Shown here: piece after piece, positions 52,001-59,714 of the stretch
Position numbering within the stretch: position 1 is the stretch's first letter
Layout of the letters: every line of letters begins with the position of its first letter
Assembly: GCA_023212645.1 (NCBI GenBank)
Contig: JALBYC010000002.1
Coordinates: forward strand, 62,001 to 126,000
DNA: 64,000 bases
Source: Farysia itapuensis
Lineage: Eukaryota > Basidiomycota > Ustilaginomycetes > Ustilaginales > Ustilaginaceae
Direction of reading: 5' to 3'
Program-made: the position numbers and the translations under genes
Notes under the pieces: model-generated
Told to the model about the DNA's origin: nothing
Database searches by the model: none
What the model saw: the letters and a program-made list of their open reading frames with translations, nothing else

Positions 52001-52589
52001 TTCGGACGAGGAGCTGGACGCGTCGCTCGTGCTGCACGATTCGGTGCTGGACCTTGCACTGAGCTGCGACCGTGTTCTTCGACAGCCGGCTGGCCACTTA
52101 CTGCTGATCGGAGCCAGTGGATCGGGTCGTACGACCGTGACACGCTTCTGTGCTTGGCTGCGCGGCTTATCTCTTTTCAGCATCTCAACATCCAACAAGT
52201 ACACGGAAGAGAACTTTGACGATGACCTGCGCGCTCTTCTCCGTCGCGTTGGATGCAAGGGCGAGAAGGTCTGCTGGACCATTGACGAATCGCAAATGAC
52301 CAACGCTGCACGACTGGAGAAGCTCAACACCCTCCTCGCCAACGCCGAAGTCGCAGGCCTCTTTGAAGGCGATGAACATGCTAGTCTCATTAGTCAACTC
52401 AAAGAAGCAAGCCAACGTGACGGAGCCATGCTCGACACAGACGAGGAACTCTTCACCTTCTTCCGTGCCGAAATCACCCGCAACCTGCACGTAACCCTGA
52501 CAATGAACCCGCCGGAAGGCGGAACAGGTTCTAAAGCAGCCGCCTCCCCTGCGCTCTTCAACCGAACCAGCATCATGTTTTGCTGGTAA
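43098..52589 (+). CDS. DYN1: Cytoplasmic dynein heavy chain, N-terminal half (split gene, Dyn1)
   Basis: 3163 residues, intronless. Dynein is the minus-end microtubule motor that moves nuclei and early endosomes. The tail (about 1-1270), linker (about 1300-1800) and the first four AAA modules are present. Walker A sites: AAA1 GPAGTGKT at 1979 with Walker B CFDEFNR, AAA2 GPSGTGKT at 2286, AAA3 GPPGSGKT at 2663, and AAA4 GASGSGRT at 3005, where Arg replaces the usual Lys. The protein ends 9 residues after SPALFNR, at the end of the AAA4 core. Normal dyneins (over 4,000 residues) continue there with the AAA4 lid, stalk with microtubule-binding domain, AAA5 and AAA6. Downstream there is only 205 bp and then an opposite-strand gene. 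This is the split reported in U. maydis, where a separate dyn2 gene supplies the rest. Gene symbol by that analogy. Confidence 0.95.
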   Translation: MNQDHAAGDAGGLALQHDNSDLGADISAISSSRSNGHIDSALLRTYLRSLLPILLDIDADLLSQLLFDSPEWRVAASLFATDSSIMTAYINKLRRSDISSETSEQEMYEVQLATQASYSPRHVASVALIKRVPVLDAAMPLSHQLHVLTLSGPAAVAANTATSIPALPDIAPNGKHTAASADDEADLNLTSVIRESPYEALHSVVHNVMAPWFEAFVESKASKSNALVTSSKAKDSDTKMGIPMAKRKFAELELSLLHLQQNVEIPEIALNIHPVVRAAVEKCHATSSKVTVEAVEPAALLQDSSFLNKLQSDVNAWVKEVQTITKLDRNVASGTASQEINFWLSMEKAQESIEQQLRSDPIVLTLDILKHAKRFHATVSFLADTGLKDCAEKVHNYNLLMKDFPINELLSATDLEKCADALTSIFNHLNKKLRISPYPVKRALPLVEAISRDLNETLLKVLASQRIMWQDFSRFWNTITSAADVFQVWDELMKDFVNIAREVTRKRAEKFLPIKINPAHAKLRERLNYIGAFRKTHEQLRSMVSSGKALSLSNTANERQATTQNLAGIEMGEEIRTAYDQVKVIDVLDVTQEGIEIWTAAEGSYNERVARVENTLIARLRDLLGQAKSAREMLRVLSQFNSLFVRPKVRGAVQEYQQQLLNSVKADIKALHDKFKAQYRPSEANHMSQLRDMPEIAGAIIWARQIERQLNVYMKRVEDVLGKGWELYAEGQKLQSESETFRRKLDTRPLFDSWLHDINRRDMSIVGRVFDVTRNRAEGNAFQLSVNFDSHTVSLFKEVRNLMWLNFQIPHAITNLAKDAKKVYPHAVSLMETVRTYNQTCSLVHANPEIACLVAQVYSDAHQLIAQGMALRWEHFANIYESHRTATYLPGSGGESGRENRQVAFVRQFASVVSLFQDKTTELIEIQGDMHGTIEELGTCPYTSEAFSERLQKIQGTIDKLNLEGYQNLDEWVGNLDKLIETVLRQRLVDVSASWCKGFVRDENAKEGNGPRPTVRDQRLQQSAADPSSTLNQIHLQPITLEVRIQNQVIFLDPPLEHARATWFRQLHEILSVVCCLKRIQSSRYEIGLQMRNEQRISDQDYTSLLTQFQGNSLEKPFVLIEAKLAEVGSYVSRWLQFQSLWDLESEHVFARLGDSLESWQQLLSEIRRTRATFDNSDSQRSFGICIIDYEQVQSKVNAKYDTWQREILNKFGTNLGNTMREVHAAVSKARTELEQHSIEGSSTAQAVTFITFVQDLKRKTKVWQPQIAIFGTGQKTLERQRYMFAQDWLYVDQIEGEWSAFQEILARKNASIQEQLAGLQMKIIAEDKIVGDKISTIISEWEQQKPVQGTLKSEDATNIINLFETRVEKLAEDRRLVIRAKEALDLGHTQDDRLEPIFEELRDLKAVWTALSGSWKQIAEIRDTTWINVQPRKLRQQLDALLAQTRDMPSRMRQYAAFEYVQEHLRALSKSNPVISDLKSEAMRERHWRSLFKQLKVQEQYSASSMTLGRVWDLDLKRHDTVIKAVVLQAQGELALEEYLKQVREAWTNYTLDLVNYQNKCRLIRGWDNLFQLAGDNLNALRAMSMSPHYKVFEEEASLWEDRLSKISVLFDTWIDVQRQWVYLEGIFSGSAEIRHILPVESSRFQNINTEFLTAMKKVYKSPFVLDVLNIPNIQKSLERLAELLGKIQKALGEYLERERANFPRFYFVGDEDLLEIIGNSKDTARILKHLKKMFAGIATMELDEDAGALTAMVSREGETVSLRAPILLKDYPKINDWLAKVESEMRITLAERLFAAAEELETFYTDEESLNTERFLSWISKHPAQMAVLAVQTLWTSLVDSALENRSGLQHPLEIVLKGLDLLADTVLTDVEALQRRKCEHLITELVHQRDVIRLLVSNNVNSARDFDWLSQMRFYLDRQVDNPLNRLTVQMANAVFPYGYEYLGVPDRLVQTPLTDRCYLTLTQALHYKLGGAPFGPAGTGKTESVKALGVQLGMFVIVFCCDETFDFQAMGRIFVGLCRVGAWGCFDEFNRLEERILSAVSQQIQSIQQGLAASSADAVARLSGAPSDASAGEIELLGKRVPLNDRVGIFITTNPTYAGRSNLPDNLKKLFRNMAMTHPDRELIAQVMLFSQGFRTAETLASKIVPFFILCLEQLSPQPHYDFGLRALKAVLVSAGQLKREHMLRGGDENDSIDVSEQEILIQSVSETIVPKLIAEDVPLLKSLLSDVFPGVEYRPVNMDVLREHIATVCAERHLVEGGLWTEKVLQLYQIQKISHGLMLVGPSGTGKTQAWQILLAALEKLEGQEGVSYVIDPKAVSKDSLYGTLDSTTREWNDGLFTQVLRKIIDNVRGESSKRHWIVFDGDVDPEWVENLNSVLDDNKLLTLPNGERLNLPPNVRIMFEVETLKYATLATVSRCGMIWFSDDIVQPSMLYSQYLTSLRSTPIISDDDDAPGTAAGRKVAITAGGEISKDLQVQRQVADAIATFFENDGLVQGALEFAKQVPHIMDFTEARALSTLFSLINKTIRNILDYNLQHPDFPLNAEHIEAYATKRLLLNLVWSFTGDAKLEARSKMGEYLRDHAGVDLPALGPGVSLIDYDVTLSSQAVEWSSWLAKVPTIEIETSAVSSADVVVPTVDTVRHEDVLYSWLSEHKPLMLCGPPGSGKTMTLFSALRKLPDMEVVGLNFSSATTPELILKTFEQYCEYRKTPNGIILSPTQIGRWLVLFCDEINLPAADKYGTQRVISFLRQLVESGGFWRISDKAWVRLERIQFVGACNPPTDPGRVPLSHRFLRHAPLIMVDYPGEISLNQIYGTFNRALLKVTPNLRGYAEPLTAAMVDFYLASQKRFTPDIQAHYIYSPRELTRWMRGIYEAIKPLESLTVEGLVRVWAHEGLRLFQDRLVGIEEKQWTDAQIDAVASARFPTIDTETALARPILFSNWLSKEYRSVEREQVRDYARARLKGYSDEELDASLVLHDSVLDLALSCDRVLRQPAGHLLLIGASGSGRTTVTRFCAWLRGLSLFSISTSNKYTEENFDDDLRALLRRVGCKGEKVCWTIDESQMTNAARLEKLNTLLANAEVAGLFEGDEHASLISQLKEASQRDGAMLDTDEELFTFFRAEITRNLHVTLTMNPPEGGTGSKAAASPALFNRTSIMFCW

Positions 52590-52794
52590 CGTCACCGATA
52601 GACCCCGCCTAGCTCAACCTTTACATTCGCATGCTTACATGGCTGCAATCACAGAACAGTCACAAATGCCTTGGAAAACTTCGTCCACACACATAAGATA
52701 GATAAGAGCAGCAAATGGTTCAAACAGGAACCATTGCTGTCAAAAAGGTATGAGATTTCGTGAAAAGAAAAGATGTGAAAGGAAGTATCACCGC

Positions 52795-54134
<1,340 letters not shown>

Positions 54135-54254
54135 TGTACGAGTTTGCGAGAGGCTTCTTCAACAGTTGCGCGTTGTATAGAAACAGATCGAGTTACGTGT
54201 TATGGGTGTTGGAGGGGTGTTGGAGGAAGGTGCGCTCAGTGAGCATCGGTGAGC

Positions 54255-54263
54255 TTTATATAC
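54255..54263 (-). promoter_or_regulatory. TATA box of polyubiquitin gene
   Basis: On the minus strand the sequence reads TATATAAAG, about 120 bp upstream of the intron donor. A CCCCT element (stress-response-like, minus strand) occurs about 30 bp further upstream at 54292-54296. Use of either is inferred from position. Confidence 0.55.
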
Positions 54264-54862
54264 ATCCTGGATGGATTAGCCAGATTACGCGAGGGGCGAG
54301 GGCACAGCAACTGCGCACGGAACACACGCGAAACCTGGCGCTAGGGTTTACCGACGCGGTGGCGTGCCTTGGCACTAGAGCAGTATACGCATCTCGATCT
54401 GACACTGGGGGGTTGGTTTTTAAATTCAGATCATTTCAAATCGGGCTTGCTCGAGTTCGAACTTCGGAAATCGATCGATGATCTGTGTGATTGCCTCTTG
54501 TGGTGCAAAGCTGGACAAAGGGTTCTCCGTCTTCCGGTATTATGTCCGGCCCAAGTCTGAGAAGAAAACCCTGGACCCTATCAGGGTAGCACCCTACATA
54601 CCGTCATCCTTTTATCGACTCGAGATCAAGGGGAGAGTCAGACTTCCTGTGCTCGAAAGAGACCAGGCAGACTTCTTCTCTCACCATCTTGGATCACCAA
54701 CGAAGACCTCAGCAGCTCCAAAGACAGTTGCGTGTTGCGCTTCTCGTACGTCACGACGTCCTTTGCAGGCGTCTTGGTCTTGCTTTCCTCGTTGTGCTTG
54801 ACTTTGTCCGCTGACACTTTCTCTCAATCTTCCCTTGATTGCTCACACGCTTTGTGCTGTAA
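54264..54862. other. Divergent promoter interval UBI4 / PRP4
   Basis: 599 bp between the polyubiquitin TATA box and the PRP4 kinase ATG. Open frames here lack similarity. It is treated as the promoters and the PRP4 5' UTR. Confidence 0.5.
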
Positions 54863-56698
54863 ATGTCTTCTCACGACAGAAATGACCTGCACAAACGCCG
54901 CCGCTATGACCTTGATGCCTCAGCTTCTCACAAGAGATTGAAAGATGATGAACCTGCCCCTTCGAGAGGGCGAGAGCTGTCATCGAGCTCGGGTTCGAGG
55001 TCCACACTGCCTCAAAGGTATGTACGAGCAGATCAACAGCAGCTGATCAATGCCGGATCTGACCTCCCCAAGAAAATCAGTGCTATAAGCTCATCCGGGC
55101 ATGCCGAAAAGGAAGATGATTATGATCTCGACCTGGACTCAGACGCCAAGACAGAAAAGCTTCTTGAGGAGAGTCGCAAGCGCCGTCACGCAATACTCGT
55201 CAAGTACGAGGCGGAATCTTCACGAACAGCTACGCCAAAGCCGCTTAAGGTTGAGGCAGCGAGTCAGCTTGATCAAGTTCACTCTTCCTCCTTCGATCTG
55301 GCCAAATCATCGTCCGAATTGCCAATCAGAGATACATCTGCGTTGGGTGAACATCTTACGTATCAGCAGGTTTCAGCAGCCGAATACGATGCCGATGCTG
55401 ACCGGGCTGAAGAGCTTTTTGGCAAACAGCACGATCAGGCTGCACCCGCAGCGACAGCTGTGAAGTCAGAAGATGAGTACGAGGAGATTGAAGTGACAGA
55501 CGACGAGGACGACATGGACATGTTTGCTCTCGATGAAGCCGAAACCAAGCCAAAAAGGAAGACGGTCCGTATCTTGAAGAGAGCGACGCAATCCACTCCG
55601 ACTTCAAGTAATCACAACGCGCCCTTGCTCAAATCAGACCACGGAGCATCAGGAGGCAATCTGCAAAGCAACTGGGACGATGTCGACGGCTACTTGCGCA
55701 TCATTCTTGGTGAGGTCATTGGAGACCGCTACCAAATTTCCGCAAATCTGGGTCGGGGAATGTTTGCGTCTGTGGTCAAGGCGCGAGACACCGAGAACCA
55801 ACAGAAAGAGGTAGCAATCAAGATTATACGTGTCCAAGAAACGATGTACAAGGCCGGTCTCAAAGAGGTTGCCACGCTCGAAAAACTCAACGCGTCAGAT
55901 CCCGAGGACAAGAAGCACGTGGTGCGGCTAGAGAGACATTTTGAGTACAAGGGACACTTGTGCATGGTTTTTGAGTCTCTAAGCATGAACCTCCGCGACG
56001 TGGTCCGACGTTTTGGCAAGGACGTCGGACTCAACGTGCAAGCCGTGAAGGCGTATGCGCATCAGCTCTTCCTCGCTCTCAGTCATCTGGAAAGCAACGC
56101 TGTGATGCATGCAGATATCAAGCCAGACAACATTTTGGTTAACGACACAAAGACGATTCTCAAGCTGTGCGATCTCGGCTCAGCCTCGAGCCTGAGCGAA
56201 ATGGAAATCACACCGTACTTGGTGTCGCGATTCTATCGCGCGCCCGAAATTATTTTGGGAGAAGCGTACGCCTGCCCGATAGACGTCTGGTCGACTGGCT
56301 GTACCCTTTACGAACTAGCGACAGGCAAGATCCTGTTCCCGGGCAGGACCAACAATCACATGCTGCTGCTGATGCAAGAGCTTCGTGGACGCTTTACGGG
56401 CAAGCAGCTGAGAAAGTGTCAATTTGCCGAGCAACACTTTGACGGCACGCAGGCCTTCCTGTCCATCGAGCCTGACAAGAGTACGGGACACAATGTGATT
56501 CGTCGAGTGACGATCCAGAAGCCATCGTTGGATCTGCGTGCACGCTTGTTACCGGGTGACACGGCGAAGCATCTCAAGCCGGGGGAACTCAAAGTCATGA
56601 ATCATCTCGTCGACTTTCTCTCGCGCTGCTTGGAACTTGACCCTTTGAAACGGCTAACACCGAAGCAGGCACTAGCACATCCTTTTCTACTCTCATAG
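54863..56698 (+). CDS. PRP4: Pre-mRNA processing kinase Prp4 (PRPF4B)
   Basis: 611 residues, intronless. The N-terminal ~285 residues are charged and Ser-rich with an acidic block (DEYEEIEVTDDEDDMDMF). The kinase domain (about 286-608) has LGRGMFASVVKARD (Gly loop), VAIKIIR (Lys), the catalytic loop VMHADIKPDNILVN, in which HAD replaces HRD as in Prp4 kinases, DLGSAS (DFG equivalent as DLG), and SRFYRAPEIILG. These match PRPF4B/Prp4, a CMGC-group kinase that phosphorylates spliceosomal proteins (Prp6, Prp31) before B-complex activation. Identification over DYRK/CLK relatives rests on DDVDGYLRIILGEVIGDRY before the domain and the loop variants. It lies 129 bp upstream of RIM13 on the same strand. 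Confidence 0.93.
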   Translation: MSSHDRNDLHKRRRYDLDASASHKRLKDDEPAPSRGRELSSSSGSRSTLPQRYVRADQQQLINAGSDLPKKISAISSSGHAEKEDDYDLDLDSDAKTEKLLEESRKRRHAILVKYEAESSRTATPKPLKVEAASQLDQVHSSSFDLAKSSSELPIRDTSALGEHLTYQQVSAAEYDADADRAEELFGKQHDQAAPAATAVKSEDEYEEIEVTDDEDDMDMFALDEAETKPKRKTVRILKRATQSTPTSSNHNAPLLKSDHGASGGNLQSNWDDVDGYLRIILGEVIGDRYQISANLGRGMFASVVKARDTENQQKEVAIKIIRVQETMYKAGLKEVATLEKLNASDPEDKKHVVRLERHFEYKGHLCMVFESLSMNLRDVVRRFGKDVGLNVQAVKAYAHQLFLALSHLESNAVMHADIKPDNILVNDTKTILKLCDLGSASSLSEMEITPYLVSRFYRAPEIILGEAYACPIDVWSTGCTLYELATGKILFPGRTNNHMLLLMQELRGRFTGKQLRKCQFAEQHFDGTQAFLSIEPDKSTGHNVIRRVTIQKPSLDLRARLLPGDTAKHLKPGELKVMNHLVDFLSRCLELDPLKRLTPKQALAHPFLLS

Positions 56699-56827
56699 TA
56701 ATGCTCACGTTTATTCATGAGGTGCGAATTGTGGAGGTTCGATGGGAGAAGTGGACCCTGAATTGTGTTGCTCTTCACTTCTCTCAATCGTGATCAGCCG
56801 GCACCATTGGCTGCTTAGCCCTGAGGG

Positions 56828-59617
56828 ATGAGTGCTTCGGCAGCGGGCGCGTGGCACGCCAGACTCAAGGAAGCCCAGGAGGTTGCTACACGGGCCACCA
56901 AGGCAGAGCTGAGCAAGCGCTACTCGGAAGCCTTCGCACTCTATGTTCGAGCTGGACAGCTCTACCTGTGGCTTCTCGGCAATGTGCCACACCAACAGAC
57001 CAACGAGCTCGGCGTGGCTTCAAGCAGCAGCGATGCAGGGCTCGCGATATCGAAGGATAAGCTGAAGCTTACAGCACAGAAAGTAATGGCGCGTGCAGAG
57101 AAGATCAAAGCGTCAGGCCACGATGTCCGGCCGGTCGAGCGCGACATTCTCAGCAACGAAGAGCAGGATCACGTCCTTGCCACTTCCTCCATCATCAACG
57201 GACTCAAGATTCCGCCGTGGTCGGGAGAACATGAAAGGCCCGTAGGCTTGGCTTTGGGTCAAGATGCGGAGGCCCAACCACCACTAGCGCCCACGCAGCT
57301 ATCCCAAGGCGCTGCTTACAGACGTGTCCAGCCAAAAGATCGGACCGATCCTCTCGGACTTGAACGCAAGCTACGGGGCAGCGATATAGTGCAAGACACA
57401 GTGACAGACTGCTCTTTTGTAGCTGCCCTTGAAGTGGCAACCGAGCACGACTACCGTTTCAACACTCGTATGGCCAGCTCGGCTCTCTTTGTCAAGACGC
57501 CCGCTGATCCAGGCAACAACAGATACAACATCCGCTTGCACATCAATGGTATTCCTCGGTGTATCACAATCGACGACCAGTTACCGTGCTATCCTGGTGG
57601 CGACCTGATGTGTGCCACTACGCGTACTGGACAAGCCCTATGGCCAGCACTGCTGGAGAAAGCATTCCTCAAAGTCATGGGCGGATATGACTTTCTCGGA
57701 TCCAACAGTAGTATCGACCTTCACGCTCTGACCGGGTGGATACCAGAACAGCTCTTCATGCAGCATGCCGGGTTCCAGCGTGAGAAGGCGTGGAGTAGAG
57801 TGTTCGCTGCGTGGAAGCAGGGCAAGGTCCTCATCTCTGCTGGTACAGGTCAAAGTTCAGCGAATATGCAAGAAACAGGGCTCGTGTCGAGCCACGACTA
57901 TGCCGTTCTGGCACTCTTGGAGAACGGAAACAGACGATACGTGCGCCTGATGAACCCTTGGAGGACCGCTCACGCAGAAAGACCAGCTATCACCATTTCA
58001 ACAGAGGAACAACTGGCACTGTCTCACTTGCAAGCCCAGCAGGAAGACATCGGGACCACCTTTTCGCACCTCGATGTACGAGAAGCTGACACAACCCAAG
58101 ATCCAACGTTTACCGTTTCATGGGACGATCTATGCACCTACTTTGATTCTATTTACCTCAATTGGGATCCTGTCTTGTTCCAGCATAGTCTTGCGATTCA
58201 TTCCAGTTGGCAGCAGTCTGCGCTTGGGGAAAGCAGTAGCAGCGTCAGCCAGAATCCGCAATTCCGCTTATGTCTTCCGGATGGTTTGATTTCTCCATCG
58301 TTACCCCCAGGAGACACAGCCGAGATATGGCTGCTTCTGACAAAGCATTACCCGACCAAACCTCGTCGCAAAGAAGTGGACGGCAACGACTACATCGCCA
58401 TACACATCTTCCAGCAAGATTCGTCAGGAGCAAACGGGAGCTCTCATCACCGACTGTACAACCCGAATGGCGCAGGAGCCCGGCACATGGGCACGTATGT
58501 TGATGGCACGCACAATCTCGTCCGCTTCAAACCCGCCCCTGTTTCATCGATGGCGGCGCACCGCCAGGTCCAGTATACGCTCGTCGTCTCCCGACAACGT
58601 GTGCCTGGACGTGGAGAGGCATCGGACATAGCCGATGCACGCTACTCTTTCTTTGTGTACTCACCCTACAGGGTGCAGATCCACGATCTTCCCCGGGCAT
58701 TTCCCTACCGACAGAGTATAGATAGTGCGTGGACACACCGCACGGCTGGCGGGAGTGTTACTCACCCAACTTTTCTCACCAATCCGCAATGGTCGCTCAC
58801 TTTACCCCGCTCGGCATCCGCAAGAGGCGGTGTCTCACTTCTGATGATGGTCGAGTGCGCCAAGCACATCCCGGTGCAGCTAGTCCTCGTCTACTCACCC
58901 AAGAGCGCGGGAAGGGTCAGCTCGCTCTCTGAAGGCGACGTTGTAGCAACCAGTGGGATCTACAACTATGGTTTGGCAGTAGCACAGCGCAATCATCTGG
59001 ACACATCGGCGTCAGCAGGTGAAGGACAGACAGAGGCCACGTATACACTCGTCGTATCGACTTTCGATCCTGGCACACTTGGTGAATTCCGGTTGACCAT
59101 CGAGTCGTCACTGCCTGCTACTTTGCGGCCGATTCAGCCGGAAGGAGCGGGCATGTTTCGCCGCACACTGACCGGTAGATGGACAGCAGGTACTTCTGCA
59201 GGCGGCTCACCTAGCCAGCCAAGGCTCTACCTCACGAACCCGAGCTGGATCGTCTCGGTCCCCGCTCGGTCCAGCCCAACCGTCGTGCTCGGACGCCTCA
59301 CTCTCACGAGTGCCACCTCGCCTCAGCCGTACATTAACCTCGCTCTCTTTTCTCAAACAACGCTCGACAGCTCGGCGTCGACATTGGGAACGGAACTTGG
59401 AAGCAGCGGCCCATACACCGACTTGGTCTGCGGTGCTTTGCTCGACCACGCGCCTTCTCGGTCCCAAAATGCGTCCCATCGCCAACGGACAGATCAGATT
59501 GTCCTGCAACCCGGGTCAAGCTATCGCCTCATAGCGTCAACCTATTCCCCTAACGTGGAGGCTAGCTTCAACATCGAGTTCTACAGCCAGCTGCTCGTCG
59601 AAATCAACCCTCTTTAA
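56828..59617 (+). CDS. RIM13: Calpain-like cysteine protease Rim13/PalB
   Basis: 929 residues, intronless. The protein has an N-terminal MIT domain (about 8-80, with KRYSEAFALYVRAGQLYLWLL), a calpain C2 protease domain (about 170-440), and two C-terminal beta-sandwich/C2L-type modules. The catalytic triad is visible: Cys195 in VTDCSFVAAL, His356 in SSHDYAVLAL and Asn376 in LMNPWR. Rim13/PalB is recruited to ESCRT-III at endosomes and cleaves the transcription factor Rim101/PacC when ambient pH is alkaline. The MIT plus calpain layout, as in PalB and human CAPN7, separates it from classical calpains. No EF-hands are present. A CHMP7-like gene lies three positions downstream. Confidence in the family is high. 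Confidence 0.93.
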   Translation: MSASAAGAWHARLKEAQEVATRATKAELSKRYSEAFALYVRAGQLYLWLLGNVPHQQTNELGVASSSSDAGLAISKDKLKLTAQKVMARAEKIKASGHDVRPVERDILSNEEQDHVLATSSIINGLKIPPWSGEHERPVGLALGQDAEAQPPLAPTQLSQGAAYRRVQPKDRTDPLGLERKLRGSDIVQDTVTDCSFVAALEVATEHDYRFNTRMASSALFVKTPADPGNNRYNIRLHINGIPRCITIDDQLPCYPGGDLMCATTRTGQALWPALLEKAFLKVMGGYDFLGSNSSIDLHALTGWIPEQLFMQHAGFQREKAWSRVFAAWKQGKVLISAGTGQSSANMQETGLVSSHDYAVLALLENGNRRYVRLMNPWRTAHAERPAITISTEEQLALSHLQAQQEDIGTTFSHLDVREADTTQDPTFTVSWDDLCTYFDSIYLNWDPVLFQHSLAIHSSWQQSALGESSSSVSQNPQFRLCLPDGLISPSLPPGDTAEIWLLLTKHYPTKPRRKEVDGNDYIAIHIFQQDSSGANGSSHHRLYNPNGAGARHMGTYVDGTHNLVRFKPAPVSSMAAHRQVQYTLVVSRQRVPGRGEASDIADARYSFFVYSPYRVQIHDLPRAFPYRQSIDSAWTHRTAGGSVTHPTFLTNPQWSLTLPRSASARGGVSLLMMVECAKHIPVQLVLVYSPKSAGRVSSLSEGDVVATSGIYNYGLAVAQRNHLDTSASAGEGQTEATYTLVVSTFDPGTLGEFRLTIESSLPATLRPIQPEGAGMFRRTLTGRWTAGTSAGGSPSQPRLYLTNPSWIVSVPARSSPTVVLGRLTLTSATSPQPYINLALFSQTTLDSSASTLGTELGSSGPYTDLVCGALLDHAPSRSQNASHRQRTDQIVLQPGSSYRLIASTYSPNVEASFNIEFYSQLLVEINPL

Positions 59618-59714
59618 GCGCACACTATGAGCAATGAATTTCCAAATTGCTTTGCTGCCAAATGTATATTGGGGTATCAGTGTGAATGTATGCGCAGGTG
59701 CTTGAGAGTGGAAG

